From positions 744,001 through 808,000 of the forward strand of contig NZ_ANLA01000004.1 in assembly GCF_000348685.1 (NCBI RefSeq): a DNA stretch of 64,000 bases, given 5' to 3'. The notes under the pieces were generated by a model. That model searched no databases and was not told the origin of the DNA. It was given only the letters and a program-made list of their open reading frames with translations. The position numbers and the translations under genes were made by a program. The DNA comes from Xanthomarina gelatinilytica. Its GTDB lineage: Bacteria; Bacteroidota; Bacteroidia; Flavobacteriales; Flavobacteriaceae. How positions within the stretch are numbered: the stretch's first letter is position 1; each line of letters begins with the position of its first letter. Below, piece after piece: positions 52,726-62,157 of the stretch.

Positions 52726-55185
52726 ATGGGATCAATGATGATTTATATGCCAATTGCAATGGCACTTTTAGGATTAATCTATATGATTGTAAAGAAATCT
52801 TGGGTGATGAAACAAGATGCTGGAGACGGCAAAATGAAAGAAATTTCAGATCATATATATGAAGGTGCTTTGGCATTCTTAAATGCCGAATATAGACTTC
52901 TGGCGATTTTTGTAGTTATAGTAAGTGTGGCTTTGGCAGCTGTTTCTTTTATTGTGCCAACAACGCACTGGCTTATAGTAATCGCTTTTATTTTCGGAGC
53001 TTTCTTCTCGGCTTTTGCAGGGAACATTGGTATGAAAATAGCAACTAAAACCAACGTAAGAACGACCCAAGCTGCCAGAACCAGTTTGCCAAACGCACTA
53101 AAAATATCGTTTGGTGGTGGAACGGTTATGGGACTAGGGGTTGCTGGCTTGGCAGTTCTAGGATTAACCTTATTCTTTATCATCTTTTTCTGGGTGTTTA
53201 TGGATAGTGCTTGGACAAATACCATGGATATGACCATTGTTCTTGAAACATTGGCAGGTTTCTCTTTAGGAGCTGAATCCATTGCTTTATTTGCTCGAGT
53301 TGGTGGTGGTATATATACCAAAGCTGCCGATGTTGGTGCCGATTTGGTAGGGAAAGTTGAAGCTGGAATTCCTGAAGACGACCCTAGAAATCCTGCAACC
53401 ATTGCAGATAACGTTGGAGATAATGTTGGGGATGTTGCCGGAATGGGAGCCGATTTATTTGGATCTTACGTTGCAACAGTGCTAGCTGCCATGGTTCTTG
53501 GAAACTATGTGATAAAGGATATGGGAGGAATGATAGACGATGCCTTTGGTGGTATTGGTCCTATTTTATTGCCTATGGCAATAGCAGGAGCAGGAATTAT
53601 TATTTCTGTAATTGGTACTATGTTGGTAAAAATTAAATCTAACGACGCCAAAGAAGCTCAAGTTATGGGAGCCTTGAATGTTGGTAACTGGACATCTATA
53701 GGATTGGTCGCTATTTCATGTTTTGCTTTAGTTACTTGGATGTTGCCAGAAACTATGAAAATGAATTTCTTTGGAGAAGGACTTCAAGAAATTTCATCCA
53801 TGAGAGTGTTTTACGCCACTTTAGTTGGATTGGTTGTAGGGGCTTTAATTTCTTCCATTACTGAATATTATACAGGTTTGGGTAAAAAACCTATCTTAAA
53901 AATTGTACAACAATCCAGTACTGGAGCAGGAACCAATATTATTGCAGGTTTGGCAACAGGTATGATTTCTACATTTTCTTCTGTATTATTGTTTGCTCTT
54001 GCAATTTGGGCCTCTTATGCTTTTGCTGGATTTTATGGTGTGGCTTTGGCTGCTTCTGCCATGATGGCAACAACTGCCATGCAATTGGCCATTGATGCTT
54101 TCGGACCTATTTCCGATAATGCAGGTGGAATTGCCGAAATGAGTGAGCAAGACCCAATTGTAAGAGAACGTACAGATATTTTAGACTCTGTTGGTAATAC
54201 AACTGCAGCTACAGGAAAAGGGTTTGCTATTGCTTCAGCAGCTTTAACCTCCTTAGCTTTATTTGCTGCTTATGTAACCTTTACAGGTATTGATGGTATT
54301 AACATCTTTAAAGCACCTGTTTTAGCCATGTTGTTTGTTGGAGGTATGGTTCCTGTGGTTTTTTCAGCTTTGGCTATGAATGCCGTTGGAAAAGCAGCCA
54401 TGCAAATGGTACATGAGGTAAGACGTCAGTTTAGAGATATACCAGGTATTATGGAAGGTACAGGAAAGCCACAATACGATAAATGTGTGGAAATATCTAC
54501 TCAAGCATCATTAAAAGAAATGATGTTACCTGGATTATTGACCATTGGATTTCCTATAATTATAGCTTTTGTACCAATGATTTTTGGAATGAACAATATG
54601 GCTATTGCCGAAATGCTAGGTGGTTATATGGCTGGTGTAACTGTTTCTGGAGTGCTTTGGGCTATTTTCCAAAACAATGCTGGTGGTGCCTGGGACAACG
54701 CTAAAAAATCGTTTGAAGCCGGTGTCATGATCAATGGTGAAATGACCTATAAGGGCTCTGAAGCTCATAAAGCTGCAGTAACTGGAGATACGGTTGGAGA
54801 TCCTTTTAAAGATACTTCTGGACCATCTATGAACATTCTAATTAAATTAACGTGTTTAATAGGATTGGTAATTGCGCCTATTTTAGGAGGTCACGCCATT
54901 ACTGAAGAGGTGTCTATGACTGAGATAGAAAGTAGTATTATGAAAGAAGATACTAAAAAAGTATATGTGGAATTTGAAGTTGAAAGTGACGATCTTGCAA
55001 CAGCTGTGGTAAGTGTAACAGAATTCCAAAATGGAGAGAACAAAGTTGAAGAATATGTTATATCTGGTACTTTTAATGAAGTTAACGCTAAAGTTGAAAG
55101 ATTGAAAAAGGGAGCATCCTCCATAAAAGTAAAATCTAATAGGGCAGAACTTGAGGAAGAGTTTTCTGTAGAGGTTAGAAAATAA
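52726..55185 (+). CDS. hppA: Membrane-bound ion-pumping pyrophosphatase
   Basis: This 819-residue integral membrane protein has about 16 helices and couples PPi hydrolysis to Na+ or H+ export. The catalytic signature [35 protein letters not shown]-like block is near 200-230, and the second acidic block is near 690. [10 protein letters not shown] carries Ala where K+-independent enzymes have Lys, indicating the K+-dependent class; many of those pump Na+. The C-terminal 75 residues extend past the usual core as a soluble tail. It stands next to ppa. Confidence 0.95.
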   Translation: MGSMMIYMPIAMALLGLIYMIVKKSWVMKQDAGDGKMKEISDHIYEGALAFLNAEYRLLAIFVVIVSVALAAVSFIVPTTHWLIVIAFIFGAFFSAFAGNIGMKIATKTNVRTTQAARTSLPNALKISFGGGTVMGLGVAGLAVLGLTLFFIIFFWVFMDSAWTNTMDMTIVLETLAGFSLGAESIALFARVGGGIYTKAADVGADLVGKVEAGIPEDDPRNPATIADNVGDNVGDVAGMGADLFGSYVATVLAAMVLGNYVIKDMGGMIDDAFGGIGPILLPMAIAGAGIIISVIGTMLVKIKSNDAKEAQVMGALNVGNWTSIGLVAISCFALVTWMLPETMKMNFFGEGLQEISSMRVFYATLVGLVVGALISSITEYYTGLGKKPILKIVQQSSTGAGTNIIAGLATGMISTFSSVLLFALAIWASYAFAGFYGVALAASAMMATTAMQLAIDAFGPISDNAGGIAEMSEQDPIVRERTDILDSVGNTTAATGKGFAIASAALTSLALFAAYVTFTGIDGINIFKAPVLAMLFVGGMVPVVFSALAMNAVGKAAMQMVHEVRRQFRDIPGIMEGTGKPQYDKCVEISTQASLKEMMLPGLLTIGFPIIIAFVPMIFGMNNMAIAEMLGGYMAGVTVSGVLWAIFQNNAGGAWDNAKKSFEAGVMINGEMTYKGSEAHKAAVTGDTVGDPFKDTSGPSMNILIKLTCLIGLVIAPILGGHAITEEVSMTEIESSIMKEDTKKVYVEFEVESDDLATAVVSVTEFQNGENKVEEYVISGTFNEVNAKVERLKKGASSIKVKSNRAELEEEFSVEVRK

Positions 55186-55205
55186 AAATTTACTTATTAG
55201 ATAAT

Positions 55206-55236
55206 AAAAAAACCACGCATCTTGCGTGGTTTTTTT
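55206..55236. terminator. Bidirectional terminator between hppA and the deoxynucleoside kinase
   Basis: A 9-bp stem AACCACGCA/TGCGTGGTT with a 3-base loop, flanked by A and T runs on both sides. Confidence 0.88.
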
Positions 55237-55259
55237 ATAGTAGTAAATAAAGCTTCAGA

Positions 55260-55874
55260 TTAAAACAAGCCATTTATTTCTGCATCAATTTTATTGATAA
55301 TGCTTCCTAAATCTTCAGGATTGGCAACAAAATCCAGGTTGTCCACATCTATAATCAGTAAATTCCCTTTGTCATAGCCATGTATCCAAGCTTCGTAGCG
55401 TTCGTTAAGCCTGCTTAAATAATCAATGCTTATGGAATTTTCGTAATCACGACCTCTTTTATGTATTTGTGAGACTAAATTCGAAATTGAACTACGTAAG
55501 TAAATCAATAAATCTGGACCTTGGACAAAAGACTCCATTAAATCAAACAAGGAACGGTAATTTTCAAAATCACGATTGGTCATCAAACCCATAGCGTGTA
55601 AGTTTGGGGCAAAAATATGGGCATCTTCATAAATGGTCCTATCCTGTATAATATCCTTGCCACTTTCACGAATCTGTGCCACTTGACGAAACCTGCTGTT
55701 CAAGAAATAGACTTGTAGGTTAAAACTCCAACGTTCCATCTGGTTGTAAAAATCATCCAGATAGGGATTGTCTACCACATCTTCTAGTTGAGATTCCCAT
55801 TTGTAATGTTTAGCAAGTAATTTAGTAAGTGTGGTTTTACCAGCACCAATGTTTCCGGCTATTGCAACATGCAT
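55260..55874 (-). CDS. Deoxynucleoside kinase
   Basis: This 204-residue kinase phosphorylates deoxynucleosides with ATP. It has the P-loop AGNIGAGKTT (6-15), the Glu in the base-binding region, the DRT motif QDRTIYEDAHIFA (about 77-89), and a LID region HKRGRDYENSISIDYLSRL. It is related to the C-terminal half of the FolK fusion at 353-1495, where DRT is replaced by DYD. It lies 2 bases after the upstream exported-protein gene. Confidence 0.92.
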   Translation of the reverse strand: MHVAIAGNIGAGKTTLTKLLAKHYKWESQLEDVVDNPYLDDFYNQMERWSFNLQVYFLNSRFRQVAQIRESGKDIIQDRTIYEDAHIFAPNLHAMGLMTNRDFENYRSLFDLMESFVQGPDLLIYLRSSISNLVSQIHKRGRDYENSISIDYLSRLNERYEAWIHGYDKGNLLIIDVDNLDFVANPEDLGSIINKIDAEINGLF

Positions 55875-55876
55875 AA

Positions 55877-56656
55877 TTATTTATTGTTTAGTTGGAATTT
55901 GTGTAAATTTTTAGAGTCGTAAATATACACCGTTTCGTTGGTTACTAAAAACTGTTTTGTTAACAATTCCGGTGTTTTGATTAATTGGAAACTTGTTTCT
56001 TTTTCATTGAAATAATAAAGCTGCAGTTCTTTCACTAAAAAAATGGCATCATTACTTTCAACCAAAGCCGTAAAACCATCATTTTTTACCTTATAAACCA
56101 AGCTCCCAAAATAATTGTATTTGTAAAGATATTTCTCGGTTAAAAGCCAAGCATAATTGTAATTGCTTTTTAGGTCTAAAGCTTTAGACTCTATGGGTAA
56201 GGTCGTGGCCCTGGTTTTGTTTGTTTTGTAATCAAATAATTCCAATTGTTGGATGTCTTCATTAAAAACCCAAAGCGCATTATCGTTTGCAGTAGAAAGT
56301 AGTGAAACGTTCTTGTAATACTCCATTGTGTTGAAATCTATTTTTAAAATTTCGGCAAACCTATTGTCCAATATATAAGCAGCATTAAAATCTTCGTAAA
56401 AAACAGGAATTTTTAATGGATTGAAACTATTTGCTGAAGTAATTTTGCCAAACTGTACATTGCTGTAGGAGTAATGGTTCTTGTCTTCTATTTTGTAAAG
56501 TGTGTTCTTTTTTGTAAAATAAATCGTTCCAAAGTTATCAATACCAATTAATGTATCTGCTTCAAAAGGGATCTTGGAAACGAACGTGGTTTCAATTGAC
56601 TCTTGTCCGAAAATGGGAAAAGAAATAAAAAGTAAAATATAAAAGACTGTTTTCAT
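55877..56656 (-). CDS. Exported beta-propeller-like protein
   Basis: This 259-residue protein has a signal peptide (MKTVFYILLFISFPIFGQ) and repeated short strands resembling a propeller (DTLIGIDNFGTIYFTKKNTLYKI, ALWVFNEDIQQLELFDYKTN, YAWLLTEKYLYKYNYFGSLVYKV). I do not recognise a named family. The ATG at 56656 is preferred over one at 56683, since it gives a proper signal peptide. Location is probably periplasmic. Confidence 0.72.
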   Translation of the reverse strand: MKTVFYILLFISFPIFGQESIETTFVSKIPFEADTLIGIDNFGTIYFTKKNTLYKIEDKNHYSYSNVQFGKITSANSFNPLKIPVFYEDFNAAYILDNRFAEILKIDFNTMEYYKNVSLLSTANDNALWVFNEDIQQLELFDYKTNKTRATTLPIESKALDLKSNYNYAWLLTEKYLYKYNYFGSLVYKVKNDGFTALVESNDAIFLVKELQLYYFNEKETSFQLIKTPELLTKQFLVTNETVYIYDSKNLHKFQLNNK

Positions 56657-56821
56657 TGCGAACTGAAATGTACAAAATTCCATTTAGTTTAATGCTAAAA
56701 ATTTATTCAGGGTGTTATTTGAACAACATGATCCTCATTTTATAAATTCTTTTTGGAATGAAAAGACAAAGTGTGGAAAAAATTGTAATTTGTATTGTCA
56801 AAACAATCAACCTTAATAGAT

Positions 56822-58378
56822 ATGATAAAGACTATAAAACTATTTTTTGCAATTGCATTTTTTGCAATTGGTATTAATCTTCAAGCACAAGAACAAGATC
56901 CTGTTGTAAAAAACATTCTTGATGAAGCTACAAACAATTCGCAATTAGAAATTTTAGCGCACGAGTTACTGGATGTCATTGGTCCAAGATTGGTAGGGAC
57001 ACCACAAATGCAGCAAGCTCATGATTGGGCTGTGGATACCTATTCCAGATGGGGTATTTCTGCTAGAAATGAACAATGGGGAGAATGGAAAGCATGGGAA
57101 AGAGGCATCACACATATAGATATGTTGCAGCCAAGGGTACAGACCCTAGATGGTATGCAATTGGCTTGGAACCCAAGTACGGGACCAAAAGGTGTTACAG
57201 CTGAGGTGGTTACCATTCCCACTGTAAAAGATTCATTGGATTTTCAGCGATGGATGAAAACCATTAAAGGAAAATTTGTATTGGCATCCATGTATCAAAT
57301 TACAGGTAGGCCAGATTACAATTGGGAAGAGTTTGCTACCCAAGCGTCTTTTGAAAAGATGAAGCAAGAAAGGGATTCTTTAGAAAATGCTTGGAGAGCC
57401 AATATGGAACGTACTGGCTATGGCAGAAGGGAAATTCATCAGGCACTGGAAGAAGCAGGAGCAGCAGGCATCATTACTTCTTATTGGTCCAAAGGATTTG
57501 GATCCAATAAGATATTTAGTGCCAGAACCAAAACAATTCCAACGATTGACATAGAGTTGGAAGATTATACCATGCTTTATAGACTTGCAGAATATGGTAA
57601 TAAACCTATTGTTAAAATAGTGGCAGAATCTAAAGACTTGGGTGTTGCTCCAACTTATAATACGCTTGCAGAAATTAAAGGGACTGAGAAACCAGATGAG
57701 TATGTGGTACTTTCTGCACATTTTGATTCTTGGGATGGAGGCACTGGAGCCACAGATAATGGAACAGGCACTTTAGTCATGATGGAGGCCATGCGTATCC
57801 TTAAAAAAGTATATCCAAATCCAAAACGAACTATTTTGGTTGGACATTGGGGAAGCGAAGAACAAGGTTTAAATGGTTCCAGGGCTTTTGTGGAAGACCA
57901 TCCAGAGATAGTAAAGAACACACAAGCCATGTTTAATCAGGATAATGGAACTGGTCGTGTTGTGAACCTTTCTGGGGCTGGGTTTTTACATTCCTATGAA
58001 TATTTGTCCAGATGGTTAGAAGCAGTGCCAAAAGATATTACAAAACATATTGAAACTCATTTCCCGGGTTCTCCAAGTGGAGGAGGCTCTGATAATGCTT
58101 CGTTTTTAGCAGCAGGAGCACCAGCTTTTAATTTAAGTTCTTTAAGTTGGTCTTATTGGAATTATACCTGGCATACCAATAGGGATACGTATGATAAAAT
58201 TGTTTTCGACGATGTAAGGAGCAATGCCATTTTAACTGCCATTTTGGTGTATATGGCTTGCGAAGATCCAAACAGAACTTCAACAGAAAAAATTGTTTTA
58301 CCAGTAGATTCTAGAACAGGAGAGCAACGTACTTGGCCAGAACCACGTTCGCCAGAACGTAGAGGAGGTTTGGATTAA
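56822..58378 (+). CDS. Exported M28-family zinc peptidase
   Basis: This 518-residue protein has a signal peptide (MIKTIKLFFAIAFFAIGINLQAQ), a PA-domain region in the middle (about 130-290) and a C-terminal M28 domain. Zinc ligands and catalytic residues appear in SAHFDSWDGGTGATDNGTG, GSEEQGLNGSRAF, MFNQDNGTGR and the final TWHTNRDTYDK. The family comprises aminopeptidases or carboxypeptidases acting outside the cytoplasm. The ATG at 56822 gives a standard signal peptide; the frame extends to 56795. Confidence 0.92.
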   Translation: MIKTIKLFFAIAFFAIGINLQAQEQDPVVKNILDEATNNSQLEILAHELLDVIGPRLVGTPQMQQAHDWAVDTYSRWGISARNEQWGEWKAWERGITHIDMLQPRVQTLDGMQLAWNPSTGPKGVTAEVVTIPTVKDSLDFQRWMKTIKGKFVLASMYQITGRPDYNWEEFATQASFEKMKQERDSLENAWRANMERTGYGRREIHQALEEAGAAGIITSYWSKGFGSNKIFSARTKTIPTIDIELEDYTMLYRLAEYGNKPIVKIVAESKDLGVAPTYNTLAEIKGTEKPDEYVVLSAHFDSWDGGTGATDNGTGTLVMMEAMRILKKVYPNPKRTILVGHWGSEEQGLNGSRAFVEDHPEIVKNTQAMFNQDNGTGRVVNLSGAGFLHSYEYLSRWLEAVPKDITKHIETHFPGSPSGGGSDNASFLAAGAPAFNLSSLSWSYWNYTWHTNRDTYDKIVFDDVRSNAILTAILVYMACEDPNRTSTEKIVLPVDSRTGEQRTWPEPRSPERRGGLD

Positions 58379-58398
58379 TAATTAACGGATTGTTTTTT

Positions 58399-58420
58399 GT
58401 GACAAGTCGCGACTTGTCAC
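58399..58420. repeat. 22-bp perfect palindrome
   Basis: GTGACAAGTCG followed by its exact complement, with no loop. It lies 20 bases after the M28 peptidase stop, preceded by a T6 run. It may act as a terminator or as a copy of a dispersed palindromic repeat. Confidence 0.8.
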
Positions 58421-58470
58421 TACTTGTGTTATTGTATTTTATTTTTTTATTATAATTATAAAAATTATAA

Positions 58471-58478
58471 TATATTTG
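58471..58478 (+). promoter_or_regulatory. -7 box of tRNA-Tyr
   Basis: TATATTTG is a full match to TAnnTTTG, 11 bases before tRNA-Tyr. Confidence 0.6.
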
Positions 58479-58489
58479 CCGACGGTTTT

Positions 58490-58571
<82 letters not shown>

Positions 58572-58583
58572 CGAATAAATACT

Positions 58584-58615
58584 AAAAGCAAGCAAAACAT
58601 AAAGCTTGCTTTTTT
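58584..58615 (+). terminator. Terminator of tRNA-Tyr
   Basis: A 10-bp stem AAAAGCAAGC/GCTTGCTTTT with a 10-base loop followed by T residues. Confidence 0.8.
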
Positions 58616-58756
58616 GTTTTGTGTTTTTTTGTATTTTCAAAGCGTCGCTTTGCAGGATCAACGGAGTTAATCCTTCTTTTACTCACAAGCATATTTATAA
58701 AATGGCATTAAGTAAAACAGGATTTCTCAATATGTATGTTTTTTTAAGTTTTCTAA

Positions 58757-58816
58757 TTTGTAGAAAAAACGCTGCCTTCCATACACTATCCATGGAGTAT
58801 CTATGGAGTATCCATA
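58757..58816. repeat. Conserved 27-base block followed by 11-nt tandem units, copy 1
   Basis: The block at 58757-58783 (TTTGTAG, an A run, CGCTG, CTTCCATA) is followed by two and a half 11-base units of the type TCYATGGAGTA at 58789-58816. The same block recurs at 58911-58938. Confidence 0.7.
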
Positions 58817-58910
58817 CTTGAAGCATATATAATGACAGAACCTAAAATGCCCAACTGATTTACCATGAATGTTACACTCAATTATAAAAGTTTAATAAAG
58901 ACACTGAGTT

Positions 58911-58992
58911 TTTGTAGGAAAAAACGCTGACTTCCATAGGAAAGGTATAGGAAAGGTATGGGAAAGCTATTGGGAAGCTATTGGAAAAGCAT
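58911..58992. repeat. Conserved 28-base block followed by five 11-nt tandem units, copy 2
   Basis: The block at 58911-58938 repeats that at 58757-58783 with one added G and one C-to-A change. Five 11-base units follow at 58938-58992: AGGAAAGGTAT twice, then GGGAAAGCTAT, TGGGAAGCTAT and TGGAAAAGCAT. The unit length is close to one turn of DNA. The rest of the 58616-59113 gap has no gene that I can support. Confidence 0.75.
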
Positions 58993-59113
58993 AATTAATT
59001 GTCCTTGACCTGTACTAAAACAACTATACAGGTTATTGCATACATTTTATAAAGGATATAAAGGGTGTTAAGTAAGATTAAAGAGGTTCATTTTTTTTAT
59101 AAAATATCAAATC

Positions 59114-59147
59114 AAAAAAAGCTCCATAATCATGTTATGGAGCTTTT
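59114..59147 (-). terminator. Terminator of metK
   Basis: A 13-bp stem (AAAAGCTCCATAA and complement) with a 5-base loop and T-rich flank on the minus strand, 25 bases after the metK stop. Confidence 0.85.
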
Positions 59148-59172
59148 AATGTTTTAGAATCTGGAAAAGGTT

Positions 59173-60462
59173 TTATAACCCAAAAGCAGCTTTTACCTGA
59201 TCTACATAATCCAGTTTTTCCCAAGTAAATAATTCTACTTCTACTTTTTTCTTTCTTCCGTTTATCTGCTCAAAAGTTTTAGTAATAGTTTCATTTTTTC
59301 TTCCCATATGGCCATATGCTGCCGTTTCGCTATACATTGGCTGACGTAATTTTAAACGCTCTTCAATGGCCGCTGGGCGCATGTCAAAAATTTCAGTTAC
59401 TTTTTCTGCAATCTCGCTATCTGTTAAATTAAACTCACAAGTTCCAAAAGTGTTTATATAAATAGAAGTAGGTTCAGCAACACCAATGGCGTAACTTACC
59501 TGTACCAATACTTCTTCGCAAACACCTGCTGCTACTAAGTTTTTAGCAATATGTCTGGTAGCGTAAGCAGCACTTCTATCTACTTTACTTGGATCTTTTC
59601 CTGAGAAAGCTCCTCCACCATGAGCCCCTTTGCCTCCATAGGTGTCTACAATAATCTTGCGTCCTGTTAAGCCTGTATCACCATGAGGTCCACCAATAAC
59701 GAATTTCCCTGTTGGATTAATATGGTATTTTATATTATCTGTAAATAGAGCCTGTATGTTTTCAGGTAACTTGGCAACCACCCGAGGTATAAGAATGTCT
59801 ACTATGTCTTTTCTAATTTTTGCCAGCATGGCTTCATCGGCAGCAAGATTGTCTTTTTTAGAATTGGATTTTGGTTTAACAAAATCGTCGTGCTGTGTTG
59901 AAATTACTATGGCATCAATTCGTTGAGGCACATTATCGTCGCTGTACTCAATAGTTACCTGACTTTTAGAATCTGGACGTAAGTAGGTAATGTCTTTGTT
60001 TTCCCTTCGTAAATCAGCCAGTTCAATAAGGATTCTGTGTGCTAAATCCAATGCTAGAGGCATGTAATTTTCGGTTTCACTTGTGGCATAGCCAAACATC
60101 ATACCTTGGTCTCCTGCACCTTGCTCTTCTTTGCTGGCTCTATCTACACCACGATTAATGTCTTCGGATTGCTCGTGTATGGCAGAAAACACACCACAGG
60201 AATTGCCATCAAACATGTAAGCACTTTTGGTATAACCAATTTTGTTTATGGTATCCCTGGCAATTTTTTGCACATCCAAATAGGTGTTGGATTTTACTTC
60301 TCCAGCTAGCACTACCTGACCTGTAGTAACAAGGGTTTCGCAAGCAACCTTCGAGTCTTTGTCGAAAGCTAAAAAGTTATCGATTAAAGCATCGCTAATT
60401 TGGTCTGCTACTTTATCTGGATGTCCTTCAGAAACACTTTCAGAAGTAAATAAATAAGACAT
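59173..60462 (-). CDS. metK: S-adenosylmethionine synthetase
   Basis: This 429-residue enzyme makes SAM from methionine and ATP. It has [21 protein letters not shown] at the start, [12 protein letters not shown], and [28 protein letters not shown] chose the ATG at 60462 (MSYLFTSES), since the 16-codon extension to 60510 has no family match. It is divergent from the SAM-I-controlled operon. Its own leader (60497-60600) has an unusual structured segment. Confidence 0.97.
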   Translation of the reverse strand: MSYLFTSESVSEGHPDKVADQISDALIDNFLAFDKDSKVACETLVTTGQVVLAGEVKSNTYLDVQKIARDTINKIGYTKSAYMFDGNSCGVFSAIHEQSEDINRGVDRASKEEQGAGDQGMMFGYATSETENYMPLALDLAHRILIELADLRRENKDITYLRPDSKSQVTIEYSDDNVPQRIDAIVISTQHDDFVKPKSNSKKDNLAADEAMLAKIRKDIVDILIPRVVAKLPENIQALFTDNIKYHINPTGKFVIGGPHGDTGLTGRKIIVDTYGGKGAHGGGAFSGKDPSKVDRSAAYATRHIAKNLVAAGVCEEVLVQVSYAIGVAEPTSIYINTFGTCEFNLTDSEIAEKVTEIFDMRPAAIEERLKLRQPMYSETAAYGHMGRKNETITKTFEQINGRKKKVEVELFTWEKLDYVDQVKAAFGL

Positions 60463-60496
60463 ATAAATAGGTTTTTTATAATTTATAATTACGAAA

Positions 60497-60600
60497 AAAT
60501 GTGATTGCAATAGTTGCTAGAGGAGTAGAATGTTACTGCTTTAGCATTTTTTTAATGAGGTTGCAATCAGACAAATTTTTCCTCTTGATATATGAAATGC
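60497..60600 (-). promoter_or_regulatory. Possible reduced S-box-like leader of metK
   Basis: Read on the minus strand, the leader contains ATCAAGAGG, then GCAACC about 20 bases on, then TGCTAA, in the order of the SAM-I core but with a much shorter spacing. Two pairings compete. GATTGCAA (complement at 60561-60568) can pair with TTGCAATC (60503-60510), and the AGAGGA/TCCTCT arms at 60580-60585 and 60519-60524 compete with a nearer CCTC. It could be a variant SAM riboswitch or a coincidence. Confidence 0.4.
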
Positions 60601-60656
60601 AAATGTAGAAAAATTAAATGGATAGCAAATTATTTTCAAATTTTTATAACAAATAA

Positions 60657-60689
60657 TTTGGAATTTCAATTTTTCTAATGCAATATTTG
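60657..60689 (+). promoter_or_regulatory. Promoter of the methionine operon
   Basis: TTTG at 60657-60660 and AATATTTG at 60682-60689 (five of six fixed positions) are 21 bases apart, about 31 bases before the riboswitch. Confidence 0.5.
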
Positions 60690-60719
60690 TACTCACAAAG
60701 TTCAAATACTTACTGAAAT

Positions 60720-60839
60720 GTTATCAAGAAAGGTGGAGGGATTAGACCCTATGAAGCCTTAGCAACCCTTTGTTTTGCAAAGAAGGTGCTACATTCTACT
60801 TAATGTACGATTCATGTATCGACACATTGGATAGATAAC
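60720..60839 (+). promoter_or_regulatory. SAM-I (S-box) riboswitch
   Basis: The P1 stem is GTTATC (60720-60725) with GATAAC (60834-60839). Between them lie the S-box core segments ATCAAGAAAGGTGGAGGG, ACCCTATGAAGCC, AGCAACC and AAGGTGCTA in order. SAM binding stabilises P1 and turns off downstream expression. The region between the riboswitch and the first gene holds two further hairpins, around 60903-60916 and 60923-60940. No U-rich terminator is seen, so control may be translational. Confidence 0.93.
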
Positions 60840-60981
60840 TAAAACGAAATTTCACATCTGAAATCTCGTCAATTTCTTTTTAACATTTTTCTATTAGGTA
60901 CGCTTCTTAAGAAGCTTATTTGTCCCGATGGTTATCGGGATTGGTTTAATCATTTATTATTAACTCAAAAAAATTAGAAAA

Positions 60982-62157
60982 ATGAGTGCAACAAACATTA
61001 TCCATTCCATTCCTAGCGATCCGTTAACAGGCGCTATTTCAGTACCAGTGTACCAAACATCCACATTTGTTCAGGAAGCTCCCGGACTAAACAAAGGTTT
61101 CGATTACGCCCGAAGCAACAACCCAACCCGTAAAGTTTTGGAAGACGTTGTGGCGCAATTGGAAGGAGGTCATTCTGCCTTTGCTTTTGCAACGGGTTTG
61201 GCAGCCATAGATGCTGTTTTAAAATTGTTGTCTGCTGGCGATGAGATTATTGCAGTAGATAATATTTACGGTGGCGCATACCGTTTATTTACCCATGTGT
61301 ACGAAAAATTAGGTATTAAAGTGCATTATGTAGATACTACAGATGCCGAAAATGTTGCCAATGTTATCAGCAGTAAGACCAAATTGGTTTGGATTGAATC
61401 TCCAACCAATCCAACCCTTAAAGTGTCGGATATTCAGGAAATAACCAAAATCGCAAAAAGTGTCAATGCGCTTTTGGTTGTTGATAACACTTTTGCCAGT
61501 CCTATTGCCCAAAAACCTATTGTCTTAGGGGCAGATATTATTATCCATAGTGCCACGAAATATATTGGTGGTCATTCCGATTTGGTTGCAGGTTTAGTTG
61601 TAACAAAGACAAAGGAATTATCAGAAAAATTAAAATTTATTCAAAATGCTTCTGGGGGTATTTTAGGGCCTTGGGATTGTTTTTTAACCATTCGTGGAAT
61701 AGAAACCTTGGAGCTTCGTTATAGAAAACAATGCGACAATGCCTTTGCTGTGGCAGTATTTTTGGCAAATCATGAAGCTGTAGAAAACGTTTATTTCCCT
61801 GGTTTGGTATCACATAAAAACCATGATGTGGCTAAGCGTCAACAAAATGGTTTGTTTGGAGGTATTGTATCCTTTACTTTAAAAGAAGACACCCAAGAGG
61901 CAGCCAACAAATTTGTAACAAATACTACATATTTTAAATTGGCAGAAAGCCTTGGAGGTGTTAAAAGTTTGCTTTGTCATCCTCCACAAATGACCCACGC
62001 ATCCATACCACGTGAAAAGCGGTTACAGTCTGGAATTAAAGACTCATTGATCCGTTTGTCTTGTGGAATTGAGGATTCAGAAGATTTAATAAATGATTTG
62101 AGTCAAGCTTTTACGACTGTTAACAAAACAAAAAAAACAGGTTATGTCAAACACTAA
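60982..62157 (+). CDS. Transsulfuration-family PLP enzyme (cystathionine gamma-synthase or O-acylhomoserine sulfhydrylase)
   Basis: This 391-residue Cys/Met-metabolism PLP enzyme has the PLP lysine Lys193 in SATKYIGGHSDLVAGL, GFDYARSNNPTRKVLE near the start, and the C-terminal SLGGVKSLLCHPPQMTHASIP. It makes cystathionine or homocysteine from an activated homoserine; sequence by eye cannot separate MetB from MetZ. It is the first gene under the SAM-I riboswitch and overlaps the next gene by 14 bases. Confidence 0.9.
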   Translation: MSATNIIHSIPSDPLTGAISVPVYQTSTFVQEAPGLNKGFDYARSNNPTRKVLEDVVAQLEGGHSAFAFATGLAAIDAVLKLLSAGDEIIAVDNIYGGAYRLFTHVYEKLGIKVHYVDTTDAENVANVISSKTKLVWIESPTNPTLKVSDIQEITKIAKSVNALLVVDNTFASPIAQKPIVLGADIIIHSATKYIGGHSDLVAGLVVTKTKELSEKLKFIQNASGGILGPWDCFLTIRGIETLELRYRKQCDNAFAVAVFLANHEAVENVYFPGLVSHKNHDVAKRQQNGLFGGIVSFTLKEDTQEAANKFVTNTTYFKLAESLGGVKSLLCHPPQMTHASIPREKRLQSGIKDSLIRLSCGIEDSEDLINDLSQAFTTVNKTKKTGYVKH

